DNA of 64,000 nucleotides from Chitinophagaceae bacterium (lineage in GTDB: Bacteria > Bacteroidota > Bacteroidia > Chitinophagales > Chitinophagaceae), in NCBI GenBank assembly GCA_014879565.1, contig JACSRW010000017.1, forward strand, positions 1 to 64,000, read 5' to 3'. Both the position numbers and the translations under genes were made by a program. Of the stretch, positions 17,597 through 25,884 are shown one piece after another (the first letter of the stretch is position 1; each line of letters starts with the position of its first letter). A model generated the notes under the pieces. The model made no database searches. It saw nothing but the letters and a program-made list of their open reading frames with translations, and was not told where the DNA came from.

Positions 17597-19507
17597 ATGA
17601 AATTACCCCAGACCTTATTCTTTACGGTTGTCCTTTCCCTCTGTGCTGCGGTATTGCCGGCTGTCGCACAGGTTCCCGACACCAGTACTTTCACGGATAT
17701 CAGCACAGTGGTACTGGAATTTAAACTCCAGGGAAAAGCGAAAACAGCTATCAGCGACGGGGCCTTACCCGGGGAAAAAATTATTCCCGGCCTGCCGTTT
17801 ACCCGTGACAGGGGAATCTACAAAGGTCCGCTCACCAACGGGCTTGTCACCAAAAGAATTTTTGTTCAATTCAGTTTGTACAATAGTGCCGACACGGTAA
17901 CCACCGTTTATTTTTGCCCGGGATTTTATTTCAGGGACATCCTGCTATACCGGCTGGATCAAACGGGAATCAGCCGCCAGCCTTCAGTGCTTCCTCCCGA
18001 AGAAGGAAACAGGGCTTTCAGACAGATCCGGCTAAACCCGGGAGATTCCGCCACTTATGTGGCGGAGCTTTTACCGTTAAAAACCTATAACAACAAACTC
18101 CATCCGCGGCTGATCGGAGCCAGTCATGTGAAGGCTTTTCTCGCCCAGCTTCATGCACATTACAGCCGGGCCGACCTGATTACCTATCTTTTCTGCGGCC
18201 TGTTGCTGATGATGATCCTCTTTTCGCTGACCAATTTTTTCCAGGGAGGTAATAAGGAGTTTCTCTATTATTCGGGTTATGCACTTTTCCTGGGCGGCCT
18301 GCTTTTCCTGCAAACTTTGTATCACCTGAATACCAGTCCTTTCGGTCTTTTTCTTGAAGGGTATTTCGATTTCATACTCCAGGGAACCGGCATTGTTTTT
18401 TACATCCTCTTTATGAAGAAATTCCTGGAGACCGGATTACGCCACCCGTTTCTTTCCCGGCTGTACAATACCGCCATAGTCCTGCTGGCAGGATCCATGC
18501 TGCTGTTTACCTTGCTCCATTTTTTCAGCGGCACCTACGTTCCCGAATTCCTGGTGGAAAGCATGACGAAAATACTTTTGCTGGTATTGGTGCTGGCCTA
18601 TCTTGGCTATGGTCTCCTGCACTGGAATGATCATCTGCTCCGTTATTTATTCTGGGGCAACTTATTTCTTTTTCTGTTTTCCGCTTTGTCGCAACTGGGG
18701 ATTCTTTTTGATGAACAGTTCAAAAAGCTGCCCGGGCTGCTGAATTCATCTGTTCTGTATTACGAAATCGGCATTTTTCTTGAACTGGCCTTTTTCCTGG
18801 CCGGGCTGAATTATAAAAACCGCCAGCACATCATCAGCCAGACCCGTGAACGGGAAGCCCTGAAAGCACAGAACCTGCTGAAAGAATATGAAAAGGAGAT
18901 AGCGGTGTATAAAGCGCAGCAGGAAGAACGGCAACGGATCTCCGCCGATATGCACGACGAATTGGGTGCCGGGATGACGGCCATCCGGCTGATGAGTGAA
19001 ATTGCCCGCAACAAAATGAAAGAAAACACCCCGCTGGAAATTGAAAAAATCTCCCAATCCGCCGATGATGTGCTCAATAAAATGAATGCCATTATATGGA
19101 GTATGAACAGCGGGAATGACACCCTGGACAATCTCGTTTCCTATATCCGGTCTTATGCCATTGATTATTTTGAAAACACACCCTTTGATTGCCGGGTGAG
19201 TGTACCCGATCAGGTACCCGGCGCGGAACTGAGTGGCGATAAAAGAAGAAATGTTTTTCTGGCCGTCAAAGAAACCCTTAACAATGTACTGAAACATGCA
19301 GGTGGCGACCGGGTGGAGATCATCGTCTATACCGGTTCCCACTTACGGATTCTTATCCGGGATAACGGCAAGGGTATTGATCTGGAAAATATCCGGCGTT
19401 TCGGAAACGGGCTAAAAAACATCCGGCGCCGGATGGAAAATATCGGCGGCCGTTATGATATATACCGTGACAATGGCACGGTGACTCTCCTGGAACTGCC
19501 GCTTTAA
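17597..19507 (+). CDS. 7TM-type sensor histidine kinase (orphan)
   Basis: About 636 aa from the ATG at 17597. Signal peptide (TLFFTVVLSLCAAVLPAVAQ), a periplasmic domain to about residue 190, then seven membrane helices (about 195-410) in the 7TMR-DISM layout, a coiled coil (REREALKAQNLLKEYEKEI), and a HisKA_3 box with His453 in RISADMHDELGAGM. The HATPase domain has NVLKHAGGD and FGNGLKNIRRRMENIGG. Bacteroidota kinases of this kind usually have a LytTR or NarL regulator next door; here none is adjacent. A TACATTTG -7 element lies at 17574-17581. The end overlaps the convergent DUF423 gene by 4 bases. Confidence 0.88.
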   Translation: MKLPQTLFFTVVLSLCAAVLPAVAQVPDTSTFTDISTVVLEFKLQGKAKTAISDGALPGEKIIPGLPFTRDRGIYKGPLTNGLVTKRIFVQFSLYNSADTVTTVYFCPGFYFRDILLYRLDQTGISRQPSVLPPEEGNRAFRQIRLNPGDSATYVAELLPLKTYNNKLHPRLIGASHVKAFLAQLHAHYSRADLITYLFCGLLLMMILFSLTNFFQGGNKEFLYYSGYALFLGGLLFLQTLYHLNTSPFGLFLEGYFDFILQGTGIVFYILFMKKFLETGLRHPFLSRLYNTAIVLLAGSMLLFTLLHFFSGTYVPEFLVESMTKILLLVLVLAYLGYGLLHWNDHLLRYLFWGNLFLFLFSALSQLGILFDEQFKKLPGLLNSSVLYYEIGIFLELAFFLAGLNYKNRQHIISQTREREALKAQNLLKEYEKEIAVYKAQQEERQRISADMHDELGAGMTAIRLMSEIARNKMKENTPLEIEKISQSADDVLNKMNAIIWSMNSGNDTLDNLVSYIRSYAIDYFENTPFDCRVSVPDQVPGAELSGDKRRNVFLAVKETLNNVLKHAGGDRVEIIVYTGSHLRILIRDNGKGIDLENIRRFGNGLKNIRRRMENIGGRYDIYRDNGTVTLLELPL

Positions 19508-19896
19508 CTTTTTTTGCGCAAAACAGCTGTCATCAGCAGTAACCAGCCGGCAATAAAAAGCACTCCGCCAACCGGTGTTATGGGGCCGATCCATCGGGTT
19601 TCCATTCCGTTTATTTTTAGCCAGGTAAGTACATAAATGGAACCGGAGAAAAGGAATATACCGGCCAGAAACAACCCACCCGACCAGTTTAAAAGCGGGG
19701 AGGCGTATTTTTCAAACAGGATACCAATTGCCAGGAGCCCCAAAACATGGAACATCTGGTACAGAACGGCCGTCTGGTAACTGCGGATAATTGCCTGGTC
19801 TGCTGTTATCCGTTGCAAACCATGGGCACCAAATGCGCCCGTTGCCACGGCCAGTCCGCCCAGTAAAGCTGCCAGGGCAATAAAATTTCTATGCAT
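19504..19896 (-). CDS. DUF423 family small membrane protein
   Basis: About 130 aa from the ATG at 19896 (an in-frame start at 19911 is possible). Four hydrophobic helices and the family signature ALLGGLAVATGAFGAHGLQ near the N-terminus, with WIGPITPVGGVLFIAGW near the C-terminus. This is the YgdD/DUF423 family of inner membrane proteins, whose function is not established. Its 5' end overlaps aroK by 8 bases, so the two are translated from one message. Confidence 0.85.
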   Translation of the reverse strand: MHRNFIALAALLGGLAVATGAFGAHGLQRITADQAIIRSYQTAVLYQMFHVLGLLAIGILFEKYASPLLNWSGGLFLAGIFLFSGSIYVLTWLKINGMETRWIGPITPVGGVLFIAGWLLLMTAVLRKKS

Positions 19897-20395
19897 GGAA
19901 AATTTTTTCAATCAGGGAATCCAGTTCAACCGGTTCTTCAGCCACTTCCAGTTGTGCCTGTTCATAATAAATTCTGCGGTCAGCCATTTTTTTGGCAATA
20001 AAGTGCTGTAATTGGGTATCCGGAATATCCCGGATCAGGGGACGTTTGTCTTTCTGTTTAACCAGTCTATCAAAAAGCACATCAGGACTGGTATTAATCC
20101 AGACGGTGGTGCCGGCATCATTCATATAATCTATGTTATTAAAATAACAGGGTGTGCCGCCCCCGGTAGCCATAATAAAACTGTCGTGGCTTTCTGTAAT
20201 GATATGCAGTACTTCCTTTTCCAGTTGCCGGAAAGCCTCCTCCCCTGCGCTGGCAAAAATCTCCGTAACGGGTTTTCCGGCCTTATCCACCACTTGTTCA
20301 TCAAGGTCAAAAAAACGGATCCCCAGTTTTTCACTGAGCAGGCGGCCCCAGTGTGATTTACCGGAACCCATAAACCCTATCAGAAATACTTTCAT
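19889..20395 (-). CDS. aroK: Shikimate kinase
   Basis: 168 aa. Phosphorylates shikimate at the 3-OH with ATP in the chorismate pathway. Walker A GFMGSGKSHWG, substrate-binding FFDLDEQVV, GGGTPCYFNN and the lid region KDKRPLIRD are all present. A period-7 repeat tract (20402-20450) sits between it and gcdH upstream. DUF423 gene overlaps its 3' end by 8 bases. Confidence 0.95.
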   Translation of the reverse strand: MKVFLIGFMGSGKSHWGRLLSEKLGIRFFDLDEQVVDKAGKPVTEIFASAGEEAFRQLEKEVLHIITESHDSFIMATGGGTPCYFNNIDYMNDAGTTVWINTSPDVLFDRLVKQKDKRPLIRDIPDTQLQHFIAKKMADRRIYYEQAQLEVAEEPVELDSLIEKIFHA

Positions 20396-20401
20396 TACTT
20401 T

Positions 20402-20450
20402 TTACCTGCTGCCAATTACCCATTGCGTATTGGCCATTGCCTGTTGCCTA
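20402..20450 (-). repeat. Degenerate period-7 tandem repeat, 3' of gcdH
   Basis: The plus strand reads as successive heptamers close to CCYATTG (CCAATTA, CCCATTG, CGTATTG, GCCATTG, CCTGTTG, CCTAC). The gcdH stop TAG (CTA on the plus strand at 20448-20450) lies in the last unit. It is one of seven related tracts in this window. Confidence 0.75.
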
Positions 20451-21632
20451 CTTAAACGCATTAAACCCTGTCACATCCATCCCCGTAATCAGCAGATGAA
20501 TATCATGGGTGCCTTCATATGTGATCACACTTTCCAGGTTCATCATATGCCGCATGACCGGGTATTCGCCGGTTATTCCCATCCCCCCCAGTATCTGACG
20601 TGCATCGCGGGCAATCTGGGTGGCGATTTCACAGGAATTCCGTTTGGCCATACTCACCTGCTGCGGGGTTACTTTCCCTTCGTTCATCAGTACACCCAGG
20701 CGCCAGTTCAGCAATTGCGCCTTGGTGATCTCGGTTATCATTTCCGCCAGCTTTTTCTGCTGAAGCTGAAAGGCGCCGATAGGTTTACCAAACTGCTGCC
20801 TTTCCTGTGAATAACGGAGCGCCGTATCGTAACAGTCCATAGCCGCCCCGATTACCCCCCAGGCAATACCATAGCGGGCCTTGGTAAGACAGCTCAGGGG
20901 GCCCTTAAGCCCTCTCACCCCTGGAAGAATATTTTCTTTCGGCACTTTTACATTGTCAAAGACCAGTTCTCCTGTTGCAGAAGCACGGAGGCTCCATTTA
21001 CCATGCGTGGTGGGAGTGGAAAACCCTTCCATGCCCCTTTCCACAATCAGTCCGGTAATCACACCCGCCTCGTCTTTGGCCCATACCACAGCAACCTGCG
21101 CAAAGGGGGCATTACTGATCCACATTTTGGCGCCATTCAGTATTACATGATCGCCTGCGTCTTTGATCGTTGTAATCATACTGCCCGGGTCGGAGCCATG
21201 GTCTGGTTCTGTCAGACCAAAACAGCCCAGCCATTCCCCGCTGGCCAGTTTGGGCAGGTATTTTCTTTTTTGCTCTTCACTTCCATAGGCATTGATCGGG
21301 AACATAACCAGGGAACCCTGAACAGAAGCAGTGGAGCGCACCCCGCTGTCCCCTCTCTCCAGTTCCTGCATCATCAGACCATAGGAAATATAATCCAGTC
21401 CGCCACCTCCATATTCCGCCGGCACAGTCGGACCAAAGCAACCCAGTTCTCCCAGCTGTTTAACAATCTGCTGCGGAAATTCTGCCCGCTGGGCATAGTC
21501 TTCAATGATGGGTGAAATTTCTTTTTTTACATAACTCCGGACGGCGTCACGGATCATCAGGTGCTCTTCTGTCAGTAAAGCATCTACCTGGAAATAATCG
21601 GGGCTCTGAAAAAGGTCAGTACGGGCTGCCAT
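20448..21632 (-). CDS. gcdH: Glutaryl-CoA dehydrogenase
   Basis: 394 aa. FAD-dependent acyl-CoA dehydrogenase that oxidatively decarboxylates glutaryl-CoA to crotonyl-CoA in lysine and tryptophan breakdown. Subfamily is indicated by GVRSTASVQGSLVM (with the glutarate-binding Arg), YGSEEQKRKYLPKLASGEW, GCFGLTEPDHGSDPGSM, and the C-terminal MNLESVITYEGTHDIH carrying the catalytic Glu. The product could feed the hbd gene at 27.8 kb. A TACCTTTG -7 element is at 21655-21662. Its stop lies inside a heptamer tract. Confidence 0.92.
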   Translation of the reverse strand: MAARTDLFQSPDYFQVDALLTEEHLMIRDAVRSYVKKEISPIIEDYAQRAEFPQQIVKQLGELGCFGPTVPAEYGGGGLDYISYGLMMQELERGDSGVRSTASVQGSLVMFPINAYGSEEQKRKYLPKLASGEWLGCFGLTEPDHGSDPGSMITTIKDAGDHVILNGAKMWISNAPFAQVAVVWAKDEAGVITGLIVERGMEGFSTPTTHGKWSLRASATGELVFDNVKVPKENILPGVRGLKGPLSCLTKARYGIAWGVIGAAMDCYDTALRYSQERQQFGKPIGAFQLQQKKLAEMITEITKAQLLNWRLGVLMNEGKVTPQQVSMAKRNSCEIATQIARDARQILGGMGITGEYPVMRHMMNLESVITYEGTHDIHLLITGMDVTGFNAFK

Positions 21633-21654
21633 AGCAATCAGTTTTTTTAGATTA

Positions 21655-21662
21655 CAAAGGTA
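21655..21662 (-). promoter_or_regulatory. -7 promoter element for gcdH
   Basis: Plus-strand CAAAGGTA, i.e. TACCTTTG on the coding strand, 22 bases upstream of the ATG. Confidence 0.5.
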
Positions 21663-21786
21663 TTGAAAAGGGGCTCAGTTGGCGCAGCATGGACATTTTT
21701 TACCGCTCCGTCCCGCCTGCAGCCTTTGTTCAAAGATCTTACTGCGGGTGTTATCCTTTTTTTTATCTTGAATAAAATCTCCTGTT

Positions 21787-22203
21787 ATGCACAAAATAGG
21801 TATCCTGCTGACCGTTTCCATTTTTTTCAGTTTTTCCGCCGCCGCACAGAAAGACTCGTCCGCGGCACCGCCCCGGATCAAACAGTTCTGGCTGGTTGTG
21901 CTCAAAACCGGTCCCAGGGACAAGGAAATAACCGATACCGCCGCGCGGAATAAGCTGTTCGCCGGTCACTTTGCCAATATGAACCGCCTGCACAAAGAGG
22001 GAATTCTTAAAGTAGCCGGTCCCTTTGGAAAAAATGATTTTACCTGGAGAGGCCTTTTTATCCTGGATTGTAAAACCAGGGAAGAAGCCGAAGCGCATGT
22101 CAAAACCGACCCTACAATACGGGAAGGTATATTTATAACGGATATAGTACCCTGGTATAGTGAAGAAACAGGAAGTTTTGCACCGCAGTCTGTGCAAAAG
22201 TAA
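21787..22203 (+). CDS. Exported YCII-like domain protein
   Basis: 138 aa. Signal peptide MHKIGILLTVSIFFSFSAAAQ, then a YCII-related (dimeric alpha-beta barrel) domain: FWLVVLKTGPRD, GHFANMNRLHKEGILKVAGPFG with the family His, and LFILDCKTREEAEAHVKTDP. YCII proteins are usually cytoplasmic, but exported versions are common in Bacteroidota. Reaction unknown. It converges on pyrF, and the space between them is filled by a heptamer tract. Confidence 0.75.
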   Translation: MHKIGILLTVSIFFSFSAAAQKDSSAAPPRIKQFWLVVLKTGPRDKEITDTAARNKLFAGHFANMNRLHKEGILKVAGPFGKNDFTWRGLFILDCKTREEAEAHVKTDPTIREGIFITDIVPWYSEETGSFAPQSVQK

Positions 22204-22204
22204 A

Positions 22205-22285
22205 TAGTAGTTTGTAGCCTGAAGTAACCGGTAACCGACTACAGACTACCAACAACCAACTCCGGCCTGCCGTCTACCGGCTAAC
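22205..22285 (-). repeat. Degenerate period-7 tandem repeat, 3' of pyrF
   Basis: The plus strand divides into eleven uninterrupted heptamers near TACCGAC (TAGTAGT, TTGTAGC, CTGAAGT, AACCGGT, AACCGAC, TACAGAC, TACCAAC, AACCAAC, TCCGGCC, TGCCGTC, TACCGGC). The pyrF stop (CTA at 22274-22276) is inside it. This is the longest perfectly phased tract in the window. Confidence 0.8.
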
Positions 22286-23080
22286 ATAGGCCGCCATCTC
22301 TGCCTGGTATTCATGTGCAGCATCACGCGCTTTTTCTGCGAAATCAGTACCGGAAGAGGCAAATATTATTGCGCGGCTTACATTCACCAGGATTCCGCAA
22401 TCTGCATTCATAGCTTTTTCACTGATGTCCTTTAAGGAGCCCCCCTGTGCGCCTACTCCCGGCACCAGGTAAAAATGATCAGGTGTAAGCCTTCTGATAT
22501 TAATAAATGAATCTGCCTGTGTGGCCCCGATCACAAACATGGTATTTTCGGGTGTACCCCAGCGGGAAACCGTTTTCAGCACTTCTTCGTATAACAATCC
22601 TTCCCCGGCTCTTTTCAGTTCAAAATCGGCAGCTCCTTTATTGGAAGTCAGTCCGAGCACAATCGCCCATTTACCGGCATGCTGTAAAAAAGGCTTAACA
22701 CTGTCTTCTCCCATATACGGGGCCACAGTCACCGCATCAAAAGGAAGGGTTTCGAAAAAGGCTCTGGCATACTGATCTGAGGTGTTTCCGATATCTCCTC
22801 TTTTGGCATCTGCTATGGTGAAATGGGATTGGCCGATATAACGGACCGTTTTCTCAAGTGTATCCCAGCCCCTTGCTCCCAACGCTTCATAAAATGCCGT
22901 ATTGATCTTATAACTCACACAAAATTCGCGGGTGGCATCTATGATAGCTTTATTAAAGGCCAGTACGGGATCAGGCTCCTGCCGCAGGTGAACAGGTATT
23001 TTAGTAATGTCCGAATCCAGCCCTACACAGAGATAGGATTCCTTTTGCCGGATCAGTTCCACTAGTTCTTTTCTGGTCAT
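22274..23080 (-). CDS. pyrF: Orotidine 5'-phosphate decarboxylase
   Basis: 268 aa, the longer class of OMP decarboxylase. Converts OMP to UMP, the last step of de novo pyrimidine synthesis. Motifs: LCVGLDSDITKIP, the catalytic IADAKRGDIGNTSDQYA, GLTSNKGAADFE and the phosphate-binding VPGVGAQGGSLKD. The start is four bases from a TAAATTTG -7 element (23085-23092), so a separate leaderless message is likely even though kynU lies just upstream on the same strand. The C-terminal codons run into a heptamer tract. Confidence 0.95.
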   Translation of the reverse strand: MTRKELVELIRQKESYLCVGLDSDITKIPVHLRQEPDPVLAFNKAIIDATREFCVSYKINTAFYEALGARGWDTLEKTVRYIGQSHFTIADAKRGDIGNTSDQYARAFFETLPFDAVTVAPYMGEDSVKPFLQHAGKWAIVLGLTSNKGAADFELKRAGEGLLYEEVLKTVSRWGTPENTMFVIGATQADSFINIRRLTPDHFYLVPGVGAQGGSLKDISEKAMNADCGILVNVSRAIIFASSGTDFAEKARDAAHEYQAEMAAYVSR

Positions 23081-23084
23081 GCCG

Positions 23085-23092
23085 CAAATTTA
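23085..23092 (-). promoter_or_regulatory. -7 promoter element for pyrF
   Basis: Plus-strand CAAATTTA (TAAATTTG on the coding strand), four bases upstream of the pyrF ATG. Confidence 0.55.
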
Positions 23093-23121
23093 TACGCATC
23101 CGGACAGGGCGGTACGTTAAG

Positions 23122-24399
23122 TTATACACTTTCTGCCTCCAGCAGTTCCCGCAGGCGGGTTACAAAGCGCCAGACTTCAGTATAGGTATTATACAGGGCA
23201 ACCGGTGCAAAGCGGATCACATCCGGTTCTCTCCAGTCAACGATAAAGCCTTCTTCCATCAGTTTATTATAAACGGATTTTCCGTTTTTCAGCATCAGCA
23301 TTGACACCTGGCAACCCCTTGCTGCCGGATCGGCGGGGGTTATAAAACGGATTTTTTCACCTCCGGTTTCCAGGTCCAGTTCCTCCAGTAAATCCCACAG
23401 AAAACTGTTCAGATGCATTCTTTTATCCTGAATCCGGTCCCAGCCGGCATCCTGCACAATCTCAAGGGCCGCCCGGTGAGCCGCATACAATAAGACGGCC
23501 GGTGTACTGAGCTGCCATCCTTCTGCACCGGGCATCGGCACAAACCCTTTTTCCATTTTAAAGCGGTTATGCATATCGTAACCCCACCATCCGGCAAAAC
23601 GGGGAAGGTTTGCCTGGTGGTGTTTTTCGTGTATAAACGCTCCGCCAATGGCACCCGGGCCGGAATTCAGGTATTTATAACTGCACCAGCAAGCGAAATC
23701 AGTGCCCCAGTCATGCAATTGCAGGGGTACATTACCCGCAGCGTGGGCCAGGTCAAATCCCGCAACTGCGCCGGCTGCCTGTGCGGCTTTAGTGATTGCC
23801 TCTATGTCAAATAACTGTCCGGTATAATAATTGATCCCGCCAAAAAGAACCAGGGCCGTCTCATCCGCATGAAGGCGGATGGTATCCAGTATATCTTCCG
23901 TACGCAGGGTAAACTCTCCTTCCCGGGGGCTGACTTCAATTACCGCCTCATCCGGATTAAATCCATGATGCCTGACATGCGTTTCAAATGCATACTGATC
24001 ACTGGGAAAGGCTTTGGCCTCGCAGATAATTTTAAAGCGTTTTCCGGAAGGACGGTAAAAACTTACAAGCAGCAGGTGCAGGTTAACCGTGAGCTGATTC
24101 ATAACCACTACTTCCTGCGGTTTTGCCCCCACAATCCGGCTGAGCGTGCCAGTCAGTTTATCATGGTAATGCATCCAGGGCTCTTCTGCCTGAAAAAAAG
24201 ACTCCACCCCCAGCGTTGACCAGTCCTTCATCACCCGTTCCATATAAGCGGAAGCATTTACCGGCTGAAGCCCCAGGGAATTACCCAGGAAATAGACGAG
24301 TTTCCGGCCTTCGTTCTCCGGAATAATAAACCGGTTCCGGAAGGAGGCAAGCGGATCTTTCCTGTCCATTTCTTCGGCCTGTGCAAGGGTATAGTGCAT
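23122..24399 (-). CDS. kynU: Kynureninase
   Basis: 425 aa from the ATG at 24399 (MHYTLAQAEEMD). PLP enzyme that cleaves kynurenine to anthranilate and alanine, or 3-hydroxykynurenine to 3-hydroxyanthranilate. The PLP lysine is in WCSYKYLNSGPGAIGG; VYFLGNSLGLQP, NQLTVNLHLLLVSFYRP and FAGWWGYD are family features. The frame stays open upstream through the SDR gene, but that part is shadow. It follows the broken SDR gene by 10 bases and precedes pyrF. No other kynurenine-pathway gene is in the window. Confidence 0.93.
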   Translation of the reverse strand: MHYTLAQAEEMDRKDPLASFRNRFIIPENEGRKLVYFLGNSLGLQPVNASAYMERVMKDWSTLGVESFFQAEEPWMHYHDKLTGTLSRIVGAKPQEVVVMNQLTVNLHLLLVSFYRPSGKRFKIICEAKAFPSDQYAFETHVRHHGFNPDEAVIEVSPREGEFTLRTEDILDTIRLHADETALVLFGGINYYTGQLFDIEAITKAAQAAGAVAGFDLAHAAGNVPLQLHDWGTDFACWCSYKYLNSGPGAIGGAFIHEKHHQANLPRFAGWWGYDMHNRFKMEKGFVPMPGAEGWQLSTPAVLLYAAHRAALEIVQDAGWDRIQDKRMHLNSFLWDLLEELDLETGGEKIRFITPADPAARGCQVSMLMLKNGKSVYNKLMEEGFIVDWREPDVIRFAPVALYNTYTEVWRFVTRLRELLEAESV

Positions 24400-24409
24400 A
24401 CAGTTTAAA

Positions 24410-25194
24410 TTAAAAAGCTCCTGTTTTGCCCCCGTCAACCGGAATGCTGGTACCGTTGATATAAGAGGCAGCCGGACTGGCCAGGAATGCGGCCAGGGCA
24501 GCAATTTCACAGGTTTCACCAAACCGGCGGGCCGGAATTTCCTTTTGCATTTTTTCTGCCAGTGTTTCCGGGCTGATCTGTAAAGCTGCTGCATTTGTTT
24601 CCAGCAAACTTTGTAATCTGGCTGTTTTAATAAAGCCGGGTAAAATATTGTTTACGGTAATGCCTTCCGCCGCCACTTCCATTGACAGGGTTTTGGCCCA
24701 GCCTGCGGTGGCAGCCCGGATGGTATTGGATACCCCCAGGTTAGGAATGGGCATTTTAACAGAGGTGGAAATGATATTGATGATCCGGCCATATCCGGCT
24801 TTTTTCATACCCGGCAATACGGCCATAGTCAGTTGCTGGTAATTAATGAGGTGCTGCTGAAAAGCCTGCAGGAATAAATCCGGCCCGGCCTGCTGAATCT
24901 GACCGGGAGCCGGCCCCCGGTGTTATTGATTAATATATGAACGGGGGGCTTTCCGGTCAGACTGTTTGCAACCGCTTCCACCTCTTTGGGATCTGCGAAA
25001 TCAGCTACGGCATAGCTATGAACCTGACCAGATTCCGCATTCAGTGTTTTGACTTTTTCCAACAAACTGGTTTCATTCCGCGCAAGCAGGATACAAGTGG
25101 CCCCTGAAGAAGCGAGTTCCTGTGCAATGGCCAGACCGATACCCTGTGTACTGCCGCATACCAGGGCCGTTTTATCTTTTAAAGAAATATTCAT
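24410..25194 (-). pseudogene. SDR-family oxidoreductase, frameshifted
   Basis: Two adjacent frames together make one classical short-chain dehydrogenase of about 261 aa. The 5' part (25194 to about 24912) holds MNISLKDKTALVCGSTQGIG and HILINNTGG. The 3' part (to 24410) holds the Ser of IINIISTSVK, GITVNNILPG and the end SPAASYINGTSIPVDGG. Reading one extra G/C in the GC run near 24911-24917 restores a continuous frame (INNTGG-P-A-P-G-Q). So a single-base deletion disrupts the gene. The usual Tyr of the YxxxK motif appears as a degenerate NTIRAATAGWAKT. It may be a true pseudogene or a homopolymer sequencing error. Confidence 0.8.
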
Positions 25195-25214
25195 GCGAGC
25201 AGATTATTTGGAGG

Positions 25215-25856
25215 CTATTTTGCGGGAAAGACAAGTGGTTTCCTGTTTTTCATTAAACCGGCGATTGTGCGCGCATCCCCTTCCTGCCTGTCCAGCTCCC
25301 GGATGATATTATCATAACTCAATTCATCCCTGTTCTGGCTAAGTTTAAGAACATTATCCAGTTCCCTGACTTCAATTTCAAACCCGACAATAGCCGTCAG
25401 CAGCTTGTCAAGATAGGCAGCGGGCAGGTTATCATAATAAGTCGTGGATGATTTATTCCCGTTTTCAAAATGCAGGGAGAGGCGACGCAGCAGTTCCGTC
25501 ATTTCTTCTTCGCGCATCCACCTGACGGTACCCCGGGCGTGCACAGAAATATAATTCCAGGTAGACCCCTGGTAAGGATTACCCGTATACCAGCTGCCGC
25601 TGACATAACAATGCGGGCCGGTATATATCACCAATGCCTCCGGGTTGTCCTGCAGGGCCTGGTGATGGGTGGACTTACGGGCGATATGACCGCTGATAAA
25701 AATTTTGTTCTCCCGCTTTTCTGTCAGCACAGGCACCTGGGTGAGTTCGGTTCTTCCGGCAGCATTTGTGCCGATCAGGTTCACAAACGGGTAATCCTGC
25801 ATAAACCGGTATACCGCTTCCGGATCCTGTTCTTTATAATGCGGGTAATTATACAT
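25215..25856 (-). CDS. PaiB-like FMN-binding protein
   Basis: 213 aa from the ATG at 25856 (MYNYPHYKEQ). Matches the PaiB family, a split-barrel flavin-binding fold named after a Bacillus subtilis negative regulator of sporulation and protease genes. Visible are the starting YNYPHYKEQDPEAVYRF, then HIARKSTHHQAL, GPHCYVSGSWY, STWNYISVHARG and the ending LMKNRKPL. The biochemical role is not settled. It lies between mrp and the broken SDR gene, with 20-28 base gaps, probably one operon. Confidence 0.82.
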   Translation of the reverse strand: MYNYPHYKEQDPEAVYRFMQDYPFVNLIGTNAAGRTELTQVPVLTEKRENKIFISGHIARKSTHHQALQDNPEALVIYTGPHCYVSGSWYTGNPYQGSTWNYISVHARGTVRWMREEEMTELLRRLSLHFENGNKSSTTYYDNLPAAYLDKLLTAIVGFEIEVRELDNVLKLSQNRDELSYDNIIRELDRQEGDARTIAGLMKNRKPLVFPAK

Positions 25857-25884
25857 GCGCTTTAATTTCAGCGAACTGCCCTCT

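Noticed and set aside
22205-22285. CRISPR array or coding mini-repeat
   Set aside because: Period 7 without spacers; units drift and are not a multiple of three.
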